64,000 nucleotides of DNA. Origin: M3007 sp044226205. GTDB taxonomy: Bacteria; Bacteroidota; Bacteroidia; Chitinophagales; Saprospiraceae. Below are positions 18,697-26,305 of this stretch, piece by piece. The notes under the pieces are model-generated. The model was not told the DNA's origin, did no database searches, and saw only the letters and a program-made list of their open reading frames with translations. A program made the translations under genes and the position numbers. How positions within the stretch are numbered: position 1 is the first letter of the stretch; each line of letters opens with the position of its first letter. Location: assembly GCA_044226205.1 (NCBI GenBank), contig JBGAHL010000002.1:1-64000 (forward strand), in the 5' to 3' direction.

Positions 18697-18844
18697 GGCT
18701 TGAGAATTAATGTTGACGGAGTGGAATGCAGTTGGCGTCCGGTGTTTATTTGCGATTACAGGTACAAAAGTCGGGGTAATCAGCAGGCCCGGCAATCGGC
18801 AAATAGACTGTTTGTCCCTATTAACTGCAGCCCGTATTTGGGTT

Positions 18845-20215
18845 TCAGCCTCCGTCGAACACGCGGTTGAGCCAGATGTATTTGATCATGCCAACGACAT
18901 TGTCCACCCCCATTTTATGCATGATCCGGCGGCGGCGCGCATCCACGCGGTCTTTGGCTTTTTCGTCTTCCCAGCCCAGCGCATGCGCGATTTCCTCGCT
19001 GGTATGTTGATCCCAGACCATCTGGATGATCAGGCTTTCTTCGTCGGTAAACGTCCTTTCCGACGGCGGGCACCCCACGCCGATGTATTCTTCGCCGTGC
19101 CACACTGCCCAGATCACGCGGATCAGGTCCTGCATGTCCATGCTTTTGGTTACGTAGGCTTTTGCACCGTTGGCCTGCGCCTCGCGGGCGCTTTGGTAAG
19201 AATCGCGGAGGGTGCAAACGATCGTCCGCACCTCGGGATGCCGTTCGCTCAGGACGGCCGTTGCGGCCAGGCCGTCCATCCGGCCGGGCATTTCGATGTC
19301 CATGATGACAATCAGGCAGTCATGGCCTGCCGCTTCGGGCGAGCGCAGCCAGGCGGCTACGGCGTCCAGGCATTGATCCGCGTTGGTCGCCGTGCCCACC
19401 ACTTCGATAGAAGGGGCGTTGGGGTAATTGGACAAGGCGATTTGCAGGCCATTGAGCAGGATAATGTCGTCGTCGACGATAAAAACGGGTACTTTTTGCT
19501 GCCGGTCGATCGGGAACACAGGGATGGCCGGCGGGTTGGGGCGCGGCAATACGTAGTTGGGTACGACCCAGTTTTCGAGTGCGTAGCGGGCCAGGCCGGC
19601 GAGATTGCGGGCGCCCATGCGTTCCTTGATCTCGCGCAGGATATAATCGACGCGGGTTTTGTCGGGTTTGGGGTTGGCGCCCTTGGTGCGGAATTTGAGT
19701 TGGCCGGCGATCGTTTCGCTGTCTTTTTCGTCCAGCGCGAGTTCGATGACTTTCAGTTCCTGTTCGTCAAAAACCGGGCTGGCGGTGGCATTTTTCCGGC
19801 GAACAAGATCGGGGTCCAGCGCCACGCAGTTGCGCTGAAGGTGCAACTTGACCAAAAGGTCGGTAAAAAGGCTAAAATCGGAGGTGCGGAGCAAGTAACC
19901 CGCTGCACCCAGGCCAAGGCATTGCAAAGCGGTATTGAGGTTATTCTCGACCGACAACATGACGATCTGATACTCCGCCGCCGGGTATTTTTCCCGAAGT
20001 TTTTGCATGGTCGCCATGCCATCGAGGGTGGGCATAAGCAGGTCCATCAGGACGATATCGACGCCGTGTACCTGACCGATGGCGTCGAGCGCTTCCACAC
20101 CGCTGTTGGCAAACCCGACCATCCGGAAACGGGGATCGGTCCGCAGCACGGCGCGCAGGCATTCAATGGCAATCGGTTGGTTGTCAACGATATAAATTCC
20201 GATAGGGTCAGTCAT
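18845..20215 (-). CDS. Doubled NarL/LuxR-type response regulator (REC-HTH-REC-HTH)
   Basis: 456 residues from ATG 20215. Two complete response-regulator modules are fused. REC1 (about 5-125) has the phospho-acceptor D58 in IVLMDLLMPTLDG, but the usual Lys is Arg (R110 in GYLLRTSD). An HTH-like output follows at about 145-215 (FDEQELKVIELALDEKDSETIAGQL, ARNLAGLARYALENWVV). REC2 (243-370) has D249/D250, D306 in VIMDIEMPGRMDG and K357 in AYVTKSMD. A second HTH follows at about 388-452 (TDEESLIIQMVWDQHTSEEIAHAL, VDNVVGMIKYIWL). The HTH segments are divergent from classical LuxR. It lies 27 bp after the sensor kinase, its likely phosphodonor. Typical NarL regulators are about 210 residues; this is a tandem doubling. 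Confidence 0.88.
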   Translation of the reverse strand: MTDPIGIYIVDNQPIAIECLRAVLRTDPRFRMVGFANSGVEALDAIGQVHGVDIVLMDLLMPTLDGMATMQKLREKYPAAEYQIVMLSVENNLNTALQCLGLGAAGYLLRTSDFSLFTDLLVKLHLQRNCVALDPDLVRRKNATASPVFDEQELKVIELALDEKDSETIAGQLKFRTKGANPKPDKTRVDYILREIKERMGARNLAGLARYALENWVVPNYVLPRPNPPAIPVFPIDRQQKVPVFIVDDDIILLNGLQIALSNYPNAPSIEVVGTATNADQCLDAVAAWLRSPEAAGHDCLIVIMDIEMPGRMDGLAATAVLSERHPEVRTIVCTLRDSYQSAREAQANGAKAYVTKSMDMQDLIRVIWAVWHGEEYIGVGCPPSERTFTDEESLIIQMVWDQHTSEEIAHALGWEDEKAKDRVDARRRRIMHKMGVDNVVGMIKYIWLNRVFDGG

Positions 20216-20242
20216 GTAATTGCAGGGGGTAATGAAAAACGA

Positions 20243-22186
20243 TCACGCGGTTTTATGCGGCGGAACGGGCACGACGATGTGGATATAAAAACCGCCCTCC
20301 GCCCGGTTGCCGATTTGTTCGATGCGGCCTTCGAGTTCGGCCACCCTTCTGGAAATGTCTTCCATGCCGATGCCCGCGCCTTTTTTTCCGTTATCGATGC
20401 CCACGCCGTTGTCAAAGTATTCGAGGTGTAATTCCTGTTCGATCTGGGTGATTTTCAGTGACAATTGCGAAGCTTTGGCATATTTGAGCGTGTTGGTAAT
20501 CAGTTCCTGGATGACGTGGCCGAGGTGAAATTTAACGGCGGGCGGCGGGTTTTCCGTATCGATCTTGTAAGCCGTATTGATGTTGCCCGAAATCAGACTA
20601 CACAAATCGGTGATATGCTGCCTGAAATCGAGGTTCATCTGGTCGGTATTTTTTTCCGGGACGCCAGCTCGAAGAGCATGCGACTTGTCCCGTGCAAAAG
20701 CCGCTTTTTCTCTTAAAAAACGGTGCAACATTTCGACCATACCACGATCCGGGCTATCGGCCTCCGTTTTGGACAACAGGGTTTCGGTGACCCAGGCGAG
20801 GGAGGCCAGCGGGGTGGCAATTTCGCCGTGCAGTTCGAGGCCCAACTGATAACGCTCTTCCCGCCGCACGTCTTCGAGGTATTTTTGGGAGGTCGTCTGA
20901 ATTTTTTCAAACAAGGCGATTCGTTTTTTGCGGGTATTGCGCCTGTGCCACAAAAACGCCCCTGCCAACATCAGCAATGCCAAAATACTGCCGATGGTCA
21001 GGTTCCGGTTTTTGATTTTTTCCTGTTGTAAAAGCGCGTCCTGCCGGGCCGATTCGAGTTGATGCTGTTGTTTTTCGAGCAGGCGCATCTGGTTGAGCAG
21101 ACCCTGGTTGCGCAGCGTGTCATTTTGAATAAAAGCCTCGTCGTACAATCGGGCCGCTTTCTGAAACTGCCCGGTCTGGATATAAAGATCGGCCAGCAGG
21201 AGCCGCACTTCGAGTTGTTTTTCGGGGTCGAGCCAGTCAAAATTGGGCAAGACGTTTTCCAGCATTGAAATCGCCTTTCGGGTGTCGCCGATATAATTGA
21301 GCACCCAGTGCGCCCGCTGAATGTCCACGTAGTACAGGCCCGTCGTATCTTCAATATCGGCATAATTCTGCCGGCAGGAATCGAGCAGGGCCCATGTTTC
21401 ATTTTTCAGCGCCGGGTTGGCCTGGTGAATGAGAACCAGGGCGAGGTTGTGCCTTGCATTGGCGATGTCGAACAGGTCAACACCGGGAATCGCCGGGCGC
21501 GCGAGCAGGCGGCGATAGTGATACACCGCGCTGTCTTCAAAATGGTTGAGGCTGTCGCCAAACTCAAAATACTGCTGGGCCAGGTTGAACTCTCCGTTCC
21601 AGTCGGCCGCGGGCGACTGGCTTTGCCGGCAAAATGTCCAACCCGAATGCGCGGCCTGCAGCGCGTTGGCGGCATCGGCCTGTGCAGCATAAATTTTGGA
21701 AATCTGGATATGGATGAAGCCCAGCCTCAACTGGCGGTCTTCGGCGCTCATCGGCCCGAAAGTCGGCGCCGAAGGATCTTCCATGATTTTGAGGGCTGCG
21801 AAGCAATTGGCAAGCGCCGCTTCATAATCGCCGGCCTCGTTTTGTACCGCCGCCCAGCTCTGCAGGATGGTGGCCACCCTGACGCTGTCGCCATTGTTGC
21901 GCACCGCGTGGAGGGCTCGTTTGAAAAAAACGGAAACGCTGTCGGGTTCGTCGGCAAGCAGGCCAAGAATCTGGCACGAAGTGCCGATACCGCGCCAATA
22001 AGCGGAGGGTTCCGACAATTGCAAAGCCTCGCGGGCCAGTTGTTCGGAAGAGTCGGGGTTTGAAACGCGCAGATTAAAAGCCCTGCTGTTCAGGCGGTTG
22101 ATGTAGGCAGTATCCTGAGCGGCAACTGCCGACACGAGCAGCAGCTTGCCGATCAGAATACCGGCCAAAATCGGGATTTGTTTCAT
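20243..22186 (-). CDS. TPR-containing membrane sensor histidine kinase (NarX/LiaS type)
   Basis: 647 residues from ATG 22186. Signal peptide about 1-23 (ends AVAAQ). A periplasmic region of about 370 residues carries TPR-like helices (AREALQLSEP, YEAALANCFAALKIMED, GQFQKAARLYDEAFIQN). A coiled-coil (MRLLEKQQHQLESARQDALL) leads to a transmembrane helix at about 398-416 (LTIGSILALLMLAGAFL). The dimerisation helix holds H453 in ERYQLGLELHGEIATPLASL, a HisKA_3-like pattern, followed by HATPase_c boxes ELITNTLKYAKA, YFDNGVGID and GAGIGMEDI. It is the first gene of an operon with the doubled response regulator 27 bp downstream, to which it should transfer phosphate. Signal unknown. Confidence 0.9.
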   Translation of the reverse strand: MKQIPILAGILIGKLLLVSAVAAQDTAYINRLNSRAFNLRVSNPDSSEQLAREALQLSEPSAYWRGIGTSCQILGLLADEPDSVSVFFKRALHAVRNNGDSVRVATILQSWAAVQNEAGDYEAALANCFAALKIMEDPSAPTFGPMSAEDRQLRLGFIHIQISKIYAAQADAANALQAAHSGWTFCRQSQSPAADWNGEFNLAQQYFEFGDSLNHFEDSAVYHYRRLLARPAIPGVDLFDIANARHNLALVLIHQANPALKNETWALLDSCRQNYADIEDTTGLYYVDIQRAHWVLNYIGDTRKAISMLENVLPNFDWLDPEKQLEVRLLLADLYIQTGQFQKAARLYDEAFIQNDTLRNQGLLNQMRLLEKQQHQLESARQDALLQQEKIKNRNLTIGSILALLMLAGAFLWHRRNTRKKRIALFEKIQTTSQKYLEDVRREERYQLGLELHGEIATPLASLAWVTETLLSKTEADSPDRGMVEMLHRFLREKAAFARDKSHALRAGVPEKNTDQMNLDFRQHITDLCSLISGNINTAYKIDTENPPPAVKFHLGHVIQELITNTLKYAKASQLSLKITQIEQELHLEYFDNGVGIDNGKKGAGIGMEDISRRVAELEGRIEQIGNRAEGGFYIHIVVPVPPHKTA

Positions 22187-22212
22187 GACAAGGCAATAGG
22201 GTGTTCATTTGG

Positions 22213-22273
22213 TAAAAAGCAGGCCTGACCTCGACAGGCGGGCAGGGGTCAGGTCCCGCCGTGGCGGTCAGGC
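22213..22273 (-). terminator. Hairpin terminator after the 22281 gene
   Basis: GGTCAGGC (22266-22273) pairs with GCCTGACC (22223-22230); an inner copy GGTCAGG (22247-22253) allows an alternative stem. On the minus strand the stem is followed by GCTTTTT (22213-22219). It separates the 22281 gene from the kinase operon. Confidence 0.5.
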
Positions 22274-22280
22274 GCTGCTT

Positions 22281-23123
22281 TTATTTTTTAGGTCGGGGAA
22301 TGATGAAGTGGATAATCCTTCTGATGATCAAGATCAGGAATTTGAAAAAGCCCACTACCAGGTTCTTGATGAACAGGCAAATCCGTTTGAAAAAAGACAT
22401 GGTCATTGCAACGGTGCGGCCGCTCCTTTGCTTCGATTTCCGGCCTCCTCCTGCGGCGGCGGCAGGGGTTGTTGCCGTCACTTCGAAAAAGTAGGAAGGA
22501 GAGTCCTCCACCATGTTGCCGATGATCAAGTAGGAATAGGCGTTGATCGAACTGGGTTCGAGCCAGCGCAGCGTCACGAGAGAGGCGGTTGAAACCATTC
22601 TGTCCATGTCGATCTGACTGGACTGAGCCGGGGCCACGTTGCTGGGCGGCACCTCGTTCGGCTTGGTAGCGCTGGACGTATAATCACAATCAATGGTCGG
22701 AATAAGCACCTTGGGAAGCCGCGAATTCACCGATTTGCGCAAGGCCAGATAAGGGCAATCTATGGCGATATCGCCCACGATCTTGAGTATTTGCGTGTCG
22801 CAATCTTCGAAAAAGACACGCGTGGAATTGAATACATCGCCGTCGACCACCATGTCGAAGCGGTCGCAATTTTGGAACTTGGGATCGTTCAAATCCAGCG
22901 TGAACCTGTGCGTCTGCAAGGTCGGAGGCGCCACGGTAGCGGTCGACGGCAATGTGCTCAAGTCGAAACGAACCGTGCTCGGATCCGAGGTCGGGATGGC
23001 CGGTACCGTTTTTAAAAAGTCGATGTAAAAGTTGTTCTTGACCTGTACAGCAACAAAAATGCTCAGGATTTTGGTTGACTTGTCCAGACTCGGAAAGACG
23101 TAGGCAGCATTGATAACTGGCAT
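22281..23123 (-). CDS. Unknown protein with cationic hydrophobic C-terminal tail
   Basis: 280 residues from ATG 23123 (MPVINAAYVFPSLDKST); a GTG at 23162 would add 13 residues but overlaps a near-consensus -7 box CACTTTTG at 23144-23151 (minus). There is no signal peptide. Residues about 1-215 look like a soluble mixed-fold domain (ILSIFVAVQVKNNFYIDFL, FDMVVDGDVFNSTRVFFEDC, SYLIIGNMVEDSPSYFF). A low-complexity linker TPAAAAGGGRKSKQRSGR follows, then a tail of about 45 residues with alternating basic and hydrophobic residues (FFKRICLFIKNLVVGFFKF, LIIRRIIHFIIPRPKK). The tail should bind or insert in membranes. I recognise no family. It precedes the kinase operon on the same strand, separated by a terminator-like hairpin. 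Confidence 0.75.
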   Translation of the reverse strand: MPVINAAYVFPSLDKSTKILSIFVAVQVKNNFYIDFLKTVPAIPTSDPSTVRFDLSTLPSTATVAPPTLQTHRFTLDLNDPKFQNCDRFDMVVDGDVFNSTRVFFEDCDTQILKIVGDIAIDCPYLALRKSVNSRLPKVLIPTIDCDYTSSATKPNEVPPSNVAPAQSSQIDMDRMVSTASLVTLRWLEPSSINAYSYLIIGNMVEDSPSYFFEVTATTPAAAAGGGRKSKQRSGRTVAMTMSFFKRICLFIKNLVVGFFKFLILIIRRIIHFIIPRPKK

Positions 23124-23259
23124 GGCTGATTGGTTGAATTGTTCAAAAGTGTCTGCTTTCACAGTGCAAAGAACACCCTATCCTTTCAGCCAAAATACCG
23201 GTTTATTGGAAATTTCCCTCTAAAAACTGCAAGGTCTCGTCCGCACTGCCCAACTTCCA

Positions 23260-26061
23260 TCACAAGCGCAAAAAGCGCCCGAGCGGCTGCGCGCCCTTGT
23301 CGTCGCGAACGACCAGCACAAAAACGCCGCCTGTTTGCAGCCCCGAAAGATCAAGTTGTAAAGGCGTGGCGCCGGCGCTTTCAGCACGGTCGATCACCTG
23401 TCGGCCCAGCGCATCGAATACCTGAATGCGGACCGTTTGACCGGCCCAGCGCAACAGATTGACGTGCAGAATATCCGTCGCGGGGTTGGGATAAAACCCG
23501 GGCTGCAAGGCCTGCGAACCGTCGGATGCACGCTCGATCGGGCGATCCACGAGGGTCTGCACCGGACAGCCGAACACATTGAGGTGCGCTTCGTACCAGG
23601 CGCCCGACTCAAGACGCACAGCCGCAAGCACGTAATCAGGATCGGCCTGCGCGGGCAGGCTGTATTCAAAAATATCGGACTGCCCGCCGGCAATACCCGT
23701 GCCCTGGGCTTTGAAACGGATGGAATGGAAAGGCGCGGCACTGGCATTGCGCACGCTGTACGTACGACCCGAAGGCGCGGTGTAGGTGCTCGCGTTGACC
23801 GGCCACCCGGCCGTCAGCCCGTCGGGCAACTGGAAGGCAACGTAGTTGAGCGCGCTCGTACAAGTGTTCGTGATGCGCATGCGGTACCGCTTTTCACCTG
23901 CTGAATTTTGAAAAATACCCAGGATCTCGAAACGGGTGCACGGCGTGATTTTCAGGTCGCAAGCCGTCTCAACACCAGTAGCTTCCACCGTCACGGCGAA
24001 ACAGCAGGAGGACGAATTGCCGCATTCATCAGCGGCCTGATAGCAGACCTGGGTGGGGCCGAGCGGAAACGAATTGTCGGACAAAAAACCCTGTTCGAGT
24101 TCCAGGCTGACCGTACCACAAGGGCAGTCGGTCGCAGCGGTCGGCAGGTTGTAATTGACCACCGCCGAACTGCCGCCGGCCGGCGCTTGCACTACCACCG
24201 GGGCCGGGCATTGCACGGTCACCTGCGAAGGCTGCGGCAAAGTGATGTAGGAAAGTTGGTAGAACACCAGGGTATCGCAACCTGTTTGCGCCGTCAGCGT
24301 ATCGACCACCGTGCCCGGCTGGTCGTAACTCACGCCATCGATTTCCACCGATTCTCCTGCACAAAATTCGAGCGTCACCTCGAGGGTTGGTTGCGGAAGC
24401 AAACTCAGGTGATACGTGACGGTCGTATCGCAACCTGTTTGCGCAGGCACTGTAATGACCACCGTGCCCGGCTGGTCGTAACTCACGCCATCGATTTCCA
24501 CCGATTCTCCTGCACAAAATTCGAGCGTCACTTCGCGGGCAGGTTGCGGAAGCAAACTCAGTACGTAGGTCACCGCCGTATCACAGGCATTTGCGCTCAA
24601 AATGGTATCGATCACCGTGCCTGGCTGGTCGTAGATTACACCATCGATCACTACGGATTCGCCTGCACAAAAATCGATGTTTTCCGTGCGTTCGATCGTT
24701 ACATGCGGGCAATAATCGCCCACACTCAGCGTACGGGATTCGGTCTGGAGCGACAGGGCCAGGTCCGTCTGCGCAAACTCCCGCGTACCGATGGCAATGC
24801 TGACGGTTTCTACCGGGAAAGCCGCTTTGCTCATGGCAACCGGCTGAATACAGCAACTTTCAATGACCCCGTCGGCATTGGTCCGGGTCAATTGCATGAA
24901 ATGGACAACCGTGGTATCCTGCACATTCAGCAAAGGGATAAAAGCGCCCAGCGCCAGCATCCCGCCGTCGGCGGCAGGCAGGCATTTGTTGAAGTCGGAG
25001 AGGTTGATGTTTTGGCTGTATTGAAAGGCTTCCAGTTGCGACATATCGGCATTGGAGCGCAGCAGCAGCGATTGGCGCTTGTCCACCCCCGTTTCGATAT
25101 TGCCACAAAGTATAAAACCGCCGTCGGCAGTGTTTTGCATGTGCTGAGCGCTCACATTGTCATCCGTTCCGTAGAGGATGTCCGAACTCAGCACGTTCCC
25201 GTCAGGGTCGAGCGTCATGACGACCTCAGCCGGTCTGGGGCCGTCGGGTGTATCGAGGAGCGTCTGGCCGCTGGCGCGGAAATTGCCGTCGGCGAGGGGA
25301 AGAATAGTGGACAGGCTGGCGCTTTGTCCGCCAGCGGCGGGATACTCATTGATAAAGTAAACGTTGCCATTGACCAGGCTGAGTACGTACAAGGCACAGG
25401 ACGACACGGGCGGGTTGGCTGAAAAATCGATATGCGAACCCACCGTGTACAGTTTATCCCCCTGACGGACAACATCCTGAAACGAATAGCCTTGTTGGGG
25501 AATGCCGTAGGTACGGGTCCAGTCGAGTTCGCCCTGGTTATTGATTTTTAGGAAAAAACCGTCGAATGCACCGATCGGGTCGCCGTTTTGGGCGCCACAG
25601 ATCAGGTAGCCGTCGGGCAAAGGGAGAATTTGCGCGCCAAGCCCTTCGAAGCCCAGTCGGCGCGACCATTGCAGGTTGCCGTCGACATCGGTTTTCAGCA
25701 CCATCAACCGCTCGGCGATACCGCCCAGGCGATAAAATCCGAGGGCCAGATAGCCCCCGTTGTTGGCAAGGATGACCTTTTCGATGACGCCATCGACCGG
25801 CGTGGGGTAGGATTTTTGCCAGATGACGCTGCCGTCGGGCGCCAGGCGGTACAAAGTCGGATGCGCAGGACTGCCCAGCACCTCGCCTACCTGGGCGCCG
25901 CCGACCAGGTAGTCGCCATTGGGCAGCACAAGCAGGTCGTTGCCGATGGTGGAGCCGGCTTCGCCGTACAATTTTTGAAAAGCATTCTGGGAAAAAAGGG
26001 AGGTGGAAAAAAGACTGCAAACGAGAAGGAACAGGATCGGAAGGCGGGATGAAAAGGTCAT
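23260..26061 (-). CDS. T9SS-exported propeller/HYR protein with three tandem 51-residue repeats
   Basis: Start chosen at ATG 26061; the upstream ATG at 26079 lies in a -7 promoter box. 933 residues. Signal peptide MTFSSRLPILFLLVCSLFSTS. Residues about 30-420 have propeller-like units (LPNGDYLVGGAQVG, NNGGYLALGFYR, TADGGFILCGN) of the type found in WD40-like T9SS cargo. Three tandem 51-residue repeats follow with FCAGESVEIDGVSYDQPGT and a CDTxVxYxLSLLPQP ending, then a HYR domain (VTVQCPAPVVVQAPAGGSS, CYQAADECGNSSSC), a domain with CDLKITPCTRFEI, and a type A sorting domain (FYPNPATDILHVNLL, IQVFDALGRQVI). Expected on the cell surface. The nearly identical DNA of two repeats suggests recent duplication. 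Confidence 0.85.
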   Translation of the reverse strand: MTFSSRLPILFLLVCSLFSTSLFSQNAFQKLYGEAGSTIGNDLLVLPNGDYLVGGAQVGEVLGSPAHPTLYRLAPDGSVIWQKSYPTPVDGVIEKVILANNGGYLALGFYRLGGIAERLMVLKTDVDGNLQWSRRLGFEGLGAQILPLPDGYLICGAQNGDPIGAFDGFFLKINNQGELDWTRTYGIPQQGYSFQDVVRQGDKLYTVGSHIDFSANPPVSSCALYVLSLVNGNVYFINEYPAAGGQSASLSTILPLADGNFRASGQTLLDTPDGPRPAEVVMTLDPDGNVLSSDILYGTDDNVSAQHMQNTADGGFILCGNIETGVDKRQSLLLRSNADMSQLEAFQYSQNINLSDFNKCLPAADGGMLALGAFIPLLNVQDTTVVHFMQLTRTNADGVIESCCIQPVAMSKAAFPVETVSIAIGTREFAQTDLALSLQTESRTLSVGDYCPHVTIERTENIDFCAGESVVIDGVIYDQPGTVIDTILSANACDTAVTYVLSLLPQPAREVTLEFCAGESVEIDGVSYDQPGTVVITVPAQTGCDTTVTYHLSLLPQPTLEVTLEFCAGESVEIDGVSYDQPGTVVDTLTAQTGCDTLVFYQLSYITLPQPSQVTVQCPAPVVVQAPAGGSSAVVNYNLPTAATDCPCGTVSLELEQGFLSDNSFPLGPTQVCYQAADECGNSSSCCFAVTVEATGVETACDLKITPCTRFEILGIFQNSAGEKRYRMRITNTCTSALNYVAFQLPDGLTAGWPVNASTYTAPSGRTYSVRNASAAPFHSIRFKAQGTGIAGGQSDIFEYSLPAQADPDYVLAAVRLESGAWYEAHLNVFGCPVQTLVDRPIERASDGSQALQPGFYPNPATDILHVNLLRWAGQTVRIQVFDALGRQVIDRAESAGATPLQLDLSGLQTGGVFVLVVRDDKGAQPLGRFLRL
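24232..24690 (-). repeat. Intragenic 153-bp tandem repeat, three copies
   Basis: The anchor TGCACAAAA occurs at 24358, 24511 and 24664, exactly 153 bp (51 codons) apart. The two leftmost copies share an essentially identical stretch of about 55 bp (24323-24377 and 24476-24530); the third is diverged. It encodes the FCAGESV...CDT modules. Confidence 0.85.
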
Positions 26062-26076
26062 GATAAGTTTTTTGTG

Positions 26077-26084
26077 CAAACATA
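26077..26084 (-). promoter_or_regulatory. Putative -7 box TATGTTTG
   Basis: Plus-strand CAAACATA is an exact minus-strand TAnnTTTG, 16 bp before ATG 26061. It makes the ATG at 26079 unlikely as start. No clear -33 TTTG. Confidence 0.5.
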
Positions 26085-26203
26085 ACCGTCTCTCCTTCGG
26101 CCGGGATTACCTGAATAGGGGTAATCGGTGTGAATTGTCGGAAGGACGACAGGGGAAGGTCGCCATCTCCAGGCACTTGATCCAGCCGCTCTGTGCCTGT
26201 TGG

Positions 26204-26300
26204 CTATACCTGCTTGCGCATTTTTACCGCCAAGACGCGGAGACGCAAAGGAATTCGCGAACCCTTTGCGTCTTCGCGCCTTGGCGGTGAAACTGTATAA
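26204..26300. repeat. REP/MITE-like palindromic element, copy 1
   Basis: ACCGCCAAGACGCGGAGACG... (26226-26251) is an imperfect inverted copy of 26262-26288, with two mismatches and a GAATTCGCGA centre. Flanks carry CTATAC (26204-26209) and GTATA (26294-26298), also inverted. The CGCCAAGACGCGAAGACGC type motif is a widespread bacterial intergenic repeat. It lies between the start of the 26061 gene and the stop of the aldehyde dehydrogenase gene. A diverged relative occurs at 61165-61268. Confidence 0.65.
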
Positions 26301-26305
26301 ATGAG

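Noticed and set aside
18710..20431. 573-codon plus-strand open frame opposite the doubled response regulator
   Set aside because: No domain. It spans the gap between two genes and mirrors the minus-strand codon phase.
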